The notes beneath the pieces are model-generated. The model had not been told where the DNA came from. It was given only the letters and a program-made list of their open reading frames with translations, and ran no database searches. From an uncultured Methanobacterium sp. (GTDB lineage Archaea > Methanobacteriota > Methanobacteria > Methanobacteriales > Methanobacteriaceae), in contig NZ_OY762015.1 of NCBI RefSeq assembly GCF_963665055.1, positions 1,054,001-1,118,000 of the forward strand: a DNA stretch of 64,000 bases, read 5' to 3'. Position numbers and translations under genes: made by a program. Position 1 is the first letter of the stretch, and each line of letters opens with the position of its first letter. Of this stretch, positions 39,288 to 47,544 are shown one piece after another.

Positions 39288-41138
39288 TTGAATATAAAGG
39301 AGGTGAAAATCACGAAAGGAAAAACACATACAAAAAGGAACTTCAAACAATTCAAAGCCCTGATTTTAATCTTAGTTTTTGGATTAACAGTAATCACAGT
39401 TATAAGCAGTGCTTCTGCAGCAGATAATGACACCATCTATGTGAATGGATCATGGGGTAATGATAGCTGGGATGGTCTAAACTGGACCACTGCTAAACTA
39501 ACCATTAAAAACGCTACTGCAACCGTAAACAATGGAGGAACAGTTCACATCGCCGATGGAGTTTACAGTGGTGAAGGGAATACTAACATCACCCTGGACA
39601 AGGATGTAACCTTCATAGGTGAAAACCAGAACCAAACTATCCTAAATGGAACTGACGTGAATCGTATATTCATGGTTGAAAACGGGGCAAGTGTATCCCT
39701 CACAAATTTGACCCTGGCCAATGGTTATATCGATGAAAGTATGGGTGCTGCAGTGTTCAACTTAGGGACTCTAACTGTTAAAAACTGTACTTTCACCAGT
39801 AACATGGCCGAGACTGGCAGTGCCATCTTCAACGGGAATACCCTGAATGTGGATAACTCCATCTTCACCGGTAACCTCGGGCTGTCCATTTCTTCCATCT
39901 TCAATGATCAGGATGCCAGTGCTCAGGTGACAAACTCAGTGTTCTCCGGTAACGGTGTGGACGGTGATGCAGGGGCCATTGGAAACAGCGGTATTTTAAA
40001 CCTCACTGGATGTACCTTTACATCAAACAGTGCAGACTCAGCAGGGGCTATACTGAACACCGGTACCTTAAATGTGACGGGATGCACCTTCACCAGTAAC
40101 AATGCCACATATGGAGTCGGTGGTGCCATTTTAAACACCGGCCTGCTAAATATAGCCGACAGTACCTTCACCGGCAATACTGCCAACAATGATGGAGGGG
40201 CAGGTGGAGCCATACTGAACGATGGTGGAAGCTTAAACATCACAAACACCACCTTCACCGGTAACACTGCTGACTTATCCGGAGGTGCCATCTACAACAA
40301 CGGTCCCCTGAACATCACTGATTCAGTGTTCATTGGTAACTATGCCCCGGCAGGCGGAGCCATTGTAAACCGTGGCAATTCAACCATCACCAACACCATC
40401 TTTGACAGTAACCGCGCAGAAGACGGAGGTGCCGTAATAAACAGCAAAAACATGACCATAACCAGCAGCACTTTCACAGGTAACCTGGCTGAAATCTTCG
40501 GAGGAGCTATAGACAACCGCAACAACCTCACCATACACTTCTCACGTATCGTGGGAAACACCCCGGTGGACATCTATAATAACGAGGGCACCCTGGATGC
40601 CGAGTACAACTGGTGGGGAACCAACTTCACAGGATCTGACCCGGTAACTGCCGGAAGAGTAAGTGGTGCTACCGTCTCCAGATGGCTGGTTTTAAATCTA
40701 AACCCGGATCCAGCAACCATCAACAACCTAGGAACATCAACAGTGACTGTGAATCTACTCCACGACCAGCGGGATTACTACTACGGCCCGGTGTATGGAC
40801 ATGTTCCCGATGGAATACAGGTGAATCTCACCGGAACCCTGGGAAGTCTCAACCCCACACTGTTAAGTTTAACCAGTGGCCAGGCTACCAGCCTCTTCAC
40901 CGCTTCAGGTGCAGGTAGTGCAGTAATCACCGCCACCCTGGATAACCAGACCAGCACCACAGGAATAACCATCAACGCAGCAGGAGAAAACAGCACACCA
41001 TCAAACACTACAGTAAACGCAGCGAGTACTACTACCAGTACTGTCCCAATGCAAAACACTGGTGCCAGTCCCGCTGGATTGATACTGGCCTTACTGTCTA
41101 TATTCGGTGGAGCAGTTCTGGGAAGGAGAAAATTATAA
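39288..41138 (+). CDS. Adhesin-like surface protein, right-handed beta-helix
   Basis: About 610 residues. A signal peptide (core LILILVFGLTVITVISSASA) leads into a parallel beta-helix (~30-430) built of units of the type LN(I/V)T(G/D)CTFTSN and GGAI(L/Y)N, as in pectate-lyase-fold adhesins of Methanobacteriales. An Ig-like part (~470-560) and a C-terminal tail follow; the tail MQNTGASPAG…GGAVLGRRKL looks like a membrane-sorting signal. The start is unclear. TTG at 39288 lies before a strong GGAGGTG (39299-39305), while the codons at normal spacing after it are ATC (39309) and ACG (39312). A non-standard start is possible. It probably binds partner cells or surfaces. Confidence 0.82.
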   Translation: MNIKEVKITKGKTHTKRNFKQFKALILILVFGLTVITVISSASAADNDTIYVNGSWGNDSWDGLNWTTAKLTIKNATATVNNGGTVHIADGVYSGEGNTNITLDKDVTFIGENQNQTILNGTDVNRIFMVENGASVSLTNLTLANGYIDESMGAAVFNLGTLTVKNCTFTSNMAETGSAIFNGNTLNVDNSIFTGNLGLSISSIFNDQDASAQVTNSVFSGNGVDGDAGAIGNSGILNLTGCTFTSNSADSAGAILNTGTLNVTGCTFTSNNATYGVGGAILNTGLLNIADSTFTGNTANNDGGAGGAILNDGGSLNITNTTFTGNTADLSGGAIYNNGPLNITDSVFIGNYAPAGGAIVNRGNSTITNTIFDSNRAEDGGAVINSKNMTITSSTFTGNLAEIFGGAIDNRNNLTIHFSRIVGNTPVDIYNNEGTLDAEYNWWGTNFTGSDPVTAGRVSGATVSRWLVLNLNPDPATINNLGTSTVTVNLLHDQRDYYYGPVYGHVPDGIQVNLTGTLGSLNPTLLSLTSGQATSLFTASGAGSAVITATLDNQTSTTGITINAAGENSTPSNTTVNAASTTTSTVPMQNTGASPAGLILALLSIFGGAVLGRRKL

Positions 41139-41290
41139 CCATTCCCTTTTCTTTTTTTTATACGCTGGTTTGTTTTGGTTAGTTACTTTAACTCTCGTTA
41201 ATTTTTATTGAAATTACCCCTGTTTCTAGGCAATGAATATTAATATTACTTAATAAAAATTTATTAATAAGTTAAGCTTTATGTGTTACC

Positions 41291-41533
41291 ATGACTAAAT
41301 ATACAATTATGTCTACAAAATCCGTATACAGTATCCGTATACCTACCAGTTTCAGGAAGATGATGGATGAAATGGATGATGTGAACTGGCAGGAAGAGAT
41401 AAGGCAAATCACCATAAAATTAATCCAGGAAAAACGTAAAAAAAGACTCCTTGAGAATGCTGATGGCTTTAGAAAAAAGATGAAGGATGTTGAATCATCA
41501 AAACTCATCAGAGAGGATAGGGATGACCACTAG
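41291..41533 (+). CDS. vapB: VapB-like antitoxin
   Basis: An 80-residue protein. The N-terminal TIMSTKSVYSIRIPTSFRKMMDEM is a ribbon-helix-helix DNA-binding segment, and the basic C-terminal helix (TIKLIQEKRKKRLLENADGF) would wrap the toxin. An internal Met (MSTKSVYS) at 41309 is an alternative start. It overlaps the PIN-domain toxin gene by 11 bases, the classic operon order. It would neutralise VapC and repress the pair's promoter. Confidence 0.82.
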   Translation: MTKYTIMSTKSVYSIRIPTSFRKMMDEMDDVNWQEEIRQITIKLIQEKRKKRLLENADGFRKKMKDVESSKLIREDRDDH

Positions 41534-41924
41534 GTGTGTACTCGACTCCTCAGTCATAGCTGCCATATTTTTCCAGGAACCATCCTCACAAAAAGCAGTC
41601 AATGCAGCAGCTAACAGTCAATTAGTTACAGTGGATCTGGCAAGGGCAGAAGTGGCCAATGTAGCATGGAAAAGAGTGAACATATTCCATGATGACCCTG
41701 AATTAATAACCCAAGCCCTTAAAATTAGCATGGAATTCATAGAAACCACTTGTGATGTGATTCCCACCATCGAAATCCTGGATGAATCCTTCCAAATTGC
41801 TATAACTCATAAGATCACTTTCTATGATTCATTATTCCTAGCAGCATCCCAACGGGAGAAAATACCACTTTTAACCCTTGATAAGAGATTGGCAAATGCA
41901 GGGGAAATGGTAACACTCTTGTGA
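41523..41924 (+). CDS. vapC: VapC-like PIN-domain ribonuclease toxin
   Basis: A 133-residue PIN protein from the ATG at 41523, which has AGAGGATAGGG upstream. The catalytic acids are Asp in CVLDSSVIA, Glu in ARAEVANVAW, Asp in TFYDSLFLAA and Asp in LLTLDKRLA. PIN toxins cut RNA, often tRNA, with Mg2+. All four acids are kept, so it should be active. Partner of the overlapping VapB. The pair is part of a defence/turnover zone with other damaged toxin genes. Confidence 0.88.
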   Translation: MTTRCVLDSSVIAAIFFQEPSSQKAVNAAANSQLVTVDLARAEVANVAWKRVNIFHDDPELITQALKISMEFIETTCDVIPTIEILDESFQIAITHKITFYDSLFLAASQREKIPLLTLDKRLANAGEMVTLL

Positions 41925-41956
41925 AATTAAGTGAAACCAAAAAAAATCGTATTTTC

Positions 41957-42382
41957 CTAAATCTCAATCTCTATTTTATTGAAATTAACTACAGGTTTCT
42001 TGGCATTTTTGGGGCCTGGTTCCAATTTAATGAAACCTTCCTCTGCTAATCTATGTACCCTAGGTTGAACTGTTTTTAAATCTTTGTGAAGTATACAGGA
42101 AAGGTTTCTTATGGAGGTGGGGTGCTGATTTTTGATGATGTCCAGCATTTTCAGATCTGACATATTTATTTTAAGATCCTTTATGAAAATGGTTTCAGAT
42201 TGTTTGACCTCGGCAGCTGGGTGTTCCAAGTGGTATAACCAATCTTCTAAATCCAGTGGATATAAAACATTTTCTGTATCTTTTTCCATCAACCGTTTCA
42301 AGTTATCCATTGAACCATATTTTTCCTTTAACATTTCCACCAATTCGCTACCATTCATCTGGCGAACCAGTTTTATTATCAT
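41957..42382 (-). CDS. Winged-helix DNA-binding protein (HVO_A0114-like), likely antitoxin
   Basis: A 141-residue protein. The C-terminal half is a winged helix: MSDLKMLDIIKNQHPTSIRN, then LHKDLKTVQPRVHRLAEEGF, then the wing KLEPGPKNAKKPVVNF. The N-terminal half is helical and acidic (SELVEMLKEKYGSMDNL). Its ATG overlaps the stop (ATGA) of a toxin-like gene upstream, and GGAGTTAGG lies before it, so it was translated together with that gene. The upstream gene is frameshifted, while this one is intact. A piece of this gene is duplicated at 42910-43018. Confidence 0.75.
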   Translation of the reverse strand: MIIKLVRQMNGSELVEMLKEKYGSMDNLKRLMEKDTENVLYPLDLEDWLYHLEHPAAEVKQSETIFIKDLKINMSDLKMLDIIKNQHPTSIRNLSCILHKDLKTVQPRVHRLAEEGFIKLEPGPKNAKKPVVNFNKIEIEI

Positions 42383-42637
42383 AATCCTAACTCCTCTCTT
42401 ATTTTATCTTTCACAATCTTACCTTCACGGATGATGTGCTGATAGATGATCTCGTATATTATTTCTGGATCATGAATGGATAGTTGCTTTCTATCTGGAT
42501 GGATGTGTACTCCATGGTAATAGTTATCCACTTTGAAGTTGTCCGGCATTACAACTATTGCCCATCCTCGCTTAAGTCACGCGAAAGTAGATGGTTCTAC
42601 TTGCTATCTGCACTGAATTTCTACTTTCATCTTTCAT
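42379..42637 (-). pseudogene. Frameshifted toxin-like gene paired with the winged-helix gene
   Basis: An ATG at 42637 with GAGG seven bases upstream starts MKDESRNSVQIASR and runs to TIYFRVT, then hits TAA. In the next frame the text continues KRGWAIVVMPDNFKVDNYYH, then HIHPDRKQLSIHDPEI and a helical end, stopping at 42379-42381. The total of 259 bases is 258 (86 codons) plus one extra T, so a single insertion explains the break. The HxHP motif and the pairing with an HVO_A0114-like regulator suggest a DUF6516/TumE-type toxin, but that family call is tentative. Confidence 0.6.
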
Positions 42638-42757
42638 GTTATCCTCTGTTTTACATCACATATAAAAGAGTTAAGGTATAAAAACCATCACTTGATCTTG
42701 GTTTAGTTAGTATTATATTTAATAATACTTATTTATTAATTAATCATATACTGGACT

Positions 42758-42910
42758 ATGTTGGGCGAGGCATCAACCACAGAGATATCTAAAAATGTTA
42801 ATCCAAAATGACTTGAAGAAAGTAAAGATATTGCTCAACGCGGAGGAAAGGTTGCAGGAGATGCCAGAAAAAATATAGAAAAAGAATCTATCTTTGTGGA
42901 GGATATATGA
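42758..42910 (+). pseudogene. C-terminal relic of a DinD/BRO-like protein with internal TGA
   Basis: The frame reads MLGEASTTEISKNVNPK, a TGA stop, then LEESKDIAQRGGKVAGDARKN and IEKESIFVEDI before a final TGA. STTEIS…P.G…S…A..GG..AG.ARK is the C-terminal signature of DNA-damage-inducible protein D and related BRO/KilA-type proteins. The rest of the gene is absent and the internal TGA replaces an expected Gly codon. It is debris from phage or mobile DNA. Confidence 0.65.
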
Positions 42911-43018
42911 AAGGTTTCTTATGGGGCTGATTTTTTTGATGTCCAGCATTTTTTAGATATGACATTCTAAGATCCTTTATGAAAATGGGTTCAGATTGTT
43001 TGACCTCGGCGGTATAAT
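42910..43018 (-). pseudogene. Decayed partial copy of the winged-helix gene
   Basis: Bases 42910-43018 repeat 42100-42239 (inside the winged-helix gene) in the same orientation with small deletions. Shared blocks include AAAGGTTTCTTATGG, GATGTCCAGCATTTT, AAGATCCTTTATGAAAATGG and TCAGATTGTTTGACCTCGGC. No coding frame survives. It shows that the toxin locus was once duplicated or recombined. Confidence 0.8.
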
Positions 43019-43111
43019 GTAACAAGTGTTTATTTTTTTAATAATTAATATTTGCTCGTAAATAAATAAAAAAATTAGCTCTTTTTAAAGGAATTACTCT
43101 ACTTACCCTAA

Positions 43112-43152
43112 TTTAACCGTTAAAAACCTTTATATAAAACTTAATGGTTAAA
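43112..43152. promoter_or_regulatory. Inverted repeat flanking the NERD-gene TATA box
   Basis: TTTAACCGTTAA (43112-43123) and TTAATGGTTAAA (43141-43152) are complementary at 11 of 12 positions. Between them lies TTTATATA (43129-43136). A repressor bound here would cover the promoter. Confidence 0.6.
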
Positions 43153-43192
43153 AAAATAGGTTTATAATTAATTTAATCTAAATTACGGAGTG

Positions 43193-43897
43193 ATGTACAT
43201 TTCCAAAAAGAAATCACATGTAAAATCCAAGGTATCCCATTACACTAAAATAACCTTACTGGGAGTAATTTTCATATTAATTGGGGTCTCAGGAATTATT
43301 CTCTTTATCCGGACACTGGAATTACTCCAAGTATCCCTACTAGCATTACTGGCCATTGCAGGGCTGATCATATCTGAATATGGATGGTCTAAACGTAAGA
43401 TATGGAGTAAAGGGGCTAAGGGTGAGAAGATTGTGGCCCAAAAACTTAAGAAATTACCCAAAAAGTACACTGCTATTCGGGATGTTAAAATACCAAACAT
43501 GGGTGGTGACATTGACCACGTGGTGGTGGGACCCACTGGGGTCTACGTTATTGAAACCAAAAACTACAAGCCCACTTACATCCCTGATGAGGACTGCTGG
43601 TACCATACATCGGGTAGAGTATCTGATTTAAACCCAGCAAAGCAGGTGAAATTACAGGTATCCAAATTGAATAGTTTTCTCAAACCCAAAATGGGAAAAA
43701 AATCAGGTAAAGCAGTTATTTTCCCAGTCATATCTCCAATAAACCATAATTTAATCTTAAAAAATAAGATAAAGTCTTATGAAATAGTTTACCCTGAGAA
43801 TCTGGTTCATCACATATCCCACAGGCGGAAAATTCTCAATTCCAGTGAGGTTAAGGAGATAATTAATATCTTAGGTAAGTATGGAAATGTATCTTGA
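43193..43897 (+). CDS. Membrane-anchored NERD (nuclease-related) domain protein
   Basis: A 234-residue protein with two N-terminal membrane helices (~20-43 and 47-66) and a cytoplasmic NERD domain (~75-185). The domain has GAKGEKIVAQKLKKL, then IPNMGGDIDHVVVGPTGVYVIETKN, which holds the Asp and the ExK of the endonuclease-like fold. NERD proteins are linked to DNA processing or defence, but their activity is rarely shown. The ribosome-binding GGAG sits only two bases from the ATG, so the exact start (GTG 43190 or ATG 43193) is uncertain. Located next to toxin debris. Confidence 0.8.
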   Translation: MYISKKKSHVKSKVSHYTKITLLGVIFILIGVSGIILFIRTLELLQVSLLALLAIAGLIISEYGWSKRKIWSKGAKGEKIVAQKLKKLPKKYTAIRDVKIPNMGGDIDHVVVGPTGVYVIETKNYKPTYIPDEDCWYHTSGRVSDLNPAKQVKLQVSKLNSFLKPKMGKKSGKAVIFPVISPINHNLILKNKIKSYEIVYPENLVHHISHRRKILNSSEVKEIINILGKYGNVS

Positions 43898-44130
43898 TAT
43901 TAATCCTCATTTGGATGTTATTTAAACTCTGTTTTCTTTTTTTGTTAAAAAATTCCAGATGGTCATTAATAAAATCACTAAAATTTATTCCATCTGGTTT
44001 TCTAGGATCATCTGGTCCCTTATTTCTCCAGTCCCAGTATGTAACTTAAGACGCTGTATGTAACTTAAAACGGAGTTGGTTCGTATGGATTCCTGGTTTT
44101 ACATCTTACCACTCTGACCATCTGCCAGCA
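43898..44130. other. Spacer before the 20-bp repeats
   Basis: No gene. A direct repeat of TATGTAACTTAAGAC occurs at about 44037 and 44056. Confidence 0.35.
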
Positions 44131-44210
44131 CTTGGTATCCATCAGTAGCACTTGGTATCCATCAGTAGCACTTGGTATCCATCAGTAGCACATGGTATCC
44201 ATCAGTTACA
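44131..44210. repeat. 20-bp tandem repeat, four copies
   Basis: CTTGGTATCCATCAGTAGCA is exact at 44131-44150, 44151-44170 and 44171-44190. A fourth copy at 44191-44210 differs at two positions. There is no spacer and no dyad, so this is not a CRISPR array. Confidence 0.9.
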
Positions 44211-44338
44211 TGGGATCCGTCCCGGCATGTATTCCGGTTTCCAACTGATGATTTTTGGAAGTGTATCTGGAGTAAATGTTGTAATTAGCTACATCATAAT
44301 CATTAGTGTATTTAAAGTAACTTGTGTAGAGGTTTAAA

Positions 44339-45163
44339 TCATAAAGCATCTAAAAACCGTTTTATAACTAGATAAGTTTCAAATGGCTTTTCCACCAGTA
44401 AATTATGGCACCCACCTGCAATAATTTTCATCTGCGAGTTGGGAATACTTTCATGGATTCTCATTCCATGGTGAATTGGAGTGAAAACATCCTCATCTCC
44501 AGCAATCACCAGGGTGGGGGTTCTTATATCCTTTATGGAATCTGTAGGGTTAAGATTCCTACGGAGTTTATCATTTAAACAGAGCTCAACATCTAAACAG
44601 GCATTGATGGTATCAGTAATCGAGGATACTGAACATATTTTAGCGTTCTCATCCTGGATCTTTGAAAATAAATCCCGATTCTTCCTGATAAATCTCGGAG
44701 TATTGGCTATTTTGAGACACTCATCAAAGAAGGCTTCATAACCCTCTCCTGTGAGGATATCTCTAAGATTTATTAAAACTTCCCTTAGTGGAGGGTCAAT
44801 ACATGCGAAACTGGAGATTAAAGTTAAGGATTTGAATCTTTCCGAGTGTTTAACTGCTAGTTCCTGTAAGATTAGACCGCCCATTGAATGGCCAATGAAA
44901 TGGGCCTGATCTATGTTTTGAGATTTTAGGAATAGGTAAACATCTTCGGCGAATAATTCTATATTGTACGGTCCTCCTGTTTTACTGGAATGACCATGAC
45001 CACGTAAATCCAGGGATAGGGTCTCATAATTCTCCATTAATAAGGGTACTAATCCTTCCCACACAGTATGGTCACTACCCATACCATGAATTAATACAAC
45101 AGGATAGCCCTTTCCTGATTTTAAATAGTTCAGATTCAAATTTCCAGGGAGTAAACTCTTCAT
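44339..45163 (-). CDS. Alpha/beta-hydrolase fold esterase/lipase family protein
   Basis: A 274-residue soluble hydrolase. HGMGSDHTVW gives the oxyanion-hole region, the nucleophile elbow is GHSMGG (Ser near 92), the acid is likely in VIAGDEDVFTP and the His in GGCHNLLVEKP. A cap domain lies between ~120 and 200. The substrate is unknown; family members cleave esters, lactones or C-C bonds. The start has no clear ribosome-binding site, so the message may be leaderless. Single-gene unit. Confidence 0.88.
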   Translation of the reverse strand: MKSLLPGNLNLNYLKSGKGYPVVLIHGMGSDHTVWEGLVPLLMENYETLSLDLRGHGHSSKTGGPYNIELFAEDVYLFLKSQNIDQAHFIGHSMGGLILQELAVKHSERFKSLTLISSFACIDPPLREVLINLRDILTGEGYEAFFDECLKIANTPRFIRKNRDLFSKIQDENAKICSVSSITDTINACLDVELCLNDKLRRNLNPTDSIKDIRTPTLVIAGDEDVFTPIHHGMRIHESIPNSQMKIIAGGCHNLLVEKPFETYLVIKRFLDAL

Positions 45164-45225
45164 TGTAACACTGTTTGGCTTTTTTTAAATATAATTTTTA
45201 TATAATGTGTAACATATATACCATC

Positions 45226-45366
45226 ATGGATATGGAAATTAAAAAATTACGAAAGAAGTTGGGACTTAAATATACGCTTGATAAAAAGTATTTAAGGCCA
45301 GAAGCACGGAATAAATCTGGGGCTGAAATTATAAGGGATTTGAGGAAAGAGATATATTCTAAATAA
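45226..45366 (+). CDS. Small basic protein, 46 aa, convergent with a PIN gene
   Basis: Starts MDMEIKKLRKKLGLKYTL and continues LDKKYLRPEARNKSGAEIIRDLRKEIYSK. It is rich in Lys/Arg with one probable C-terminal helix. A TATA-like TTTATATAA lies ~28 bases before the ATG, so the transcript would be leaderless. Its 3' end faces a PIN-domain gene 34 bases away. It could be an antitoxin for that PIN protein, although convergent order is unusual for toxin-antitoxin pairs. Confidence 0.5.
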   Translation: MDMEIKKLRKKLGLKYTLDKKYLRPEARNKSGAEIIRDLRKEIYSK

Positions 45367-45399
45367 ATTTATAATTTTAAAATTTTCAATCATTAAGTT

Positions 45400-45849
45400 C
45401 TAAATTAAATCTGTGGGATGTTTTACATTAATTAAATCGTTTATTTTTTGACTACTCAATATTTTATTGTCAGTTGTGACGAAAGTGTCAACTCCCTGAC
45501 CTAAAGCTTCGGCAAGTAGTTTTGTATCTGTAATATCAATTCTAGGGTCTATGTAATTGATTTTTTCAACGCATTGCAAATAATAAGGAATATCAAGAGT
45601 TACATATTCTAAAAGAAGATTTTCAATTAGTCCGGTAATGTTAAAAAAAGAGTTTGCACGTTGAGTATTGTCATTTATATTTTTCAGGAAAGATAAGTAG
45701 AGTTCTCCAAGGGCTAGTAAGCTGGTACTTCCTTTATAAATTTTAGATACTCTATTTAAATATCTCAAACACTCACGCTGATAAACATCTTCAAATACCA
45801 CACTGGCAAATATTGAAGCATCTATGAAATGGTAACCCTTTATCTGCAT
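45400..45849 (-). CDS. PIN-domain protein
   Basis: A 149-residue protein from the Met at 45849 (MQIKGYHFIDASIF). PIN-type acids are Asp in HFIDASIFA, Glu in LALGELYLS, Asp in DITDTKLLAEAL and Asp in VTTDNKIL. The overall order fits a VapC-like ribonuclease. No VapB-type gene is upstream; the only nearby small gene is the convergent basic one. It may be an orphan toxin or a PIN protein with another role. Confidence 0.75.
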   Translation of the reverse strand: MQIKGYHFIDASIFASVVFEDVYQRECLRYLNRVSKIYKGSTSLLALGELYLSFLKNINDNTQRANSFFNITGLIENLLLEYVTLDIPYYLQCVEKINYIDPRIDITDTKLLAEALGQGVDTFVTTDNKILSSQKINDLINVKHPTDLI

Positions 45850-46123
45850 AGAATAACCTTCCAACTAATTATTAATAAAATTAGTTTTAGTACGATAAAT
45901 ATTTTTTCAATAGGATAATCTAAAGCAAAAAACACATGCAAGATTGGTTTTATCAACATTATCCTTAAAAATATAATTTTTTTAAATTAATTGATGGGTT
46001 AAGAGATTTAAATTGGATAAATAATTTCATAGCTCCTAAAAAAATTAACATTATAATAAAAAAGGATAATGATTGAAAGGGGATTAATTGAAATAATCCC
46101 GGAAAAATTATCTAATCTAAGAA

Positions 46124-46999
<876 letters not shown>

Positions 47000-47030
47000 A
47001 ATCTTGAACCTCTTTAAATCTTCATCAAAT

Positions 47031-47118
47031 AACTCTTTAAATCAAATAACTCTTTAATATTCTTTCATCAAGATAACTCTTTAAATTAAATAACTTTTTA
47101 ATATTCTTTCATCAAGAT
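47031..47118. repeat. 44-bp tandem repeat, two copies plus partial
   Basis: 47031-47074 and 47075-47118 are nearly the same (two changes), opening AACTCTTTAAATCAAATAAC and ending TTCATCAAGAT. A partial third copy follows to ~47130. The array lies in the 5' region of rmlA. Confidence 0.8.
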
Positions 47119-47336
47119 AACTCTTTAACCTTATTCATCAACCAGTTTTCTATCATAGAAAAATGATCTTAATACATCTATCATTAAATTTTATTCATTA
47201 TCATTTCTAGTTTATAATATTTATTTAATTTTTGCTACTCTCAAAGATAGCTACAGGTCATGGAATAAAATCACAAAGTATTCCTGTGTTCCATTTGTTT
47301 TCCTTTATTTTTCCGTGGTTTTTGACCTATCAAAAA

Positions 47337-47407
47337 GTCATGATTAACTGTTGTTTTTGGCTTTTCTAAGGTCATGGTTAACTGTTGTTTTTTGGGCTTA
47401 TCCTAAT
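47337..47407. repeat. ~35-bp tandem repeat, two copies
   Basis: GTCATGATTAACTGTTGTTT recurs at 47337 and 47371 (with G for A at one position), and GTCATG begins a third at 47408. It lies 140 bases before the MFS exporter. Confidence 0.7.
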
Positions 47408-47544
47408 GTCATGAAAAATAAGTTATTATCATTATCCGAAAAGTTTAATATAGTATAATTTAAATGATACCATGTATTAACAAATAATGAGATAATTGCT
47501 ATTTGCAATGGTACTTGAATAATACTAATCCCTGGGGTGTATTG

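Noticed and set aside
39923..40573. Antisense frames over the adhesin repeats
   Set aside because: Periodic Pro/Ala/Val-rich translation reflects the repeats on the coding strand.
42809..42811. TGA in the DinD-like frame as selenocysteine
   Set aside because: The position corresponds to a Gly in the family and the rest of the gene is missing; decay is simpler.
44131..44210. Possible CRISPR array
   Set aside because: The 20-bp units abut directly with no unique spacers, and no cas genes are nearby.
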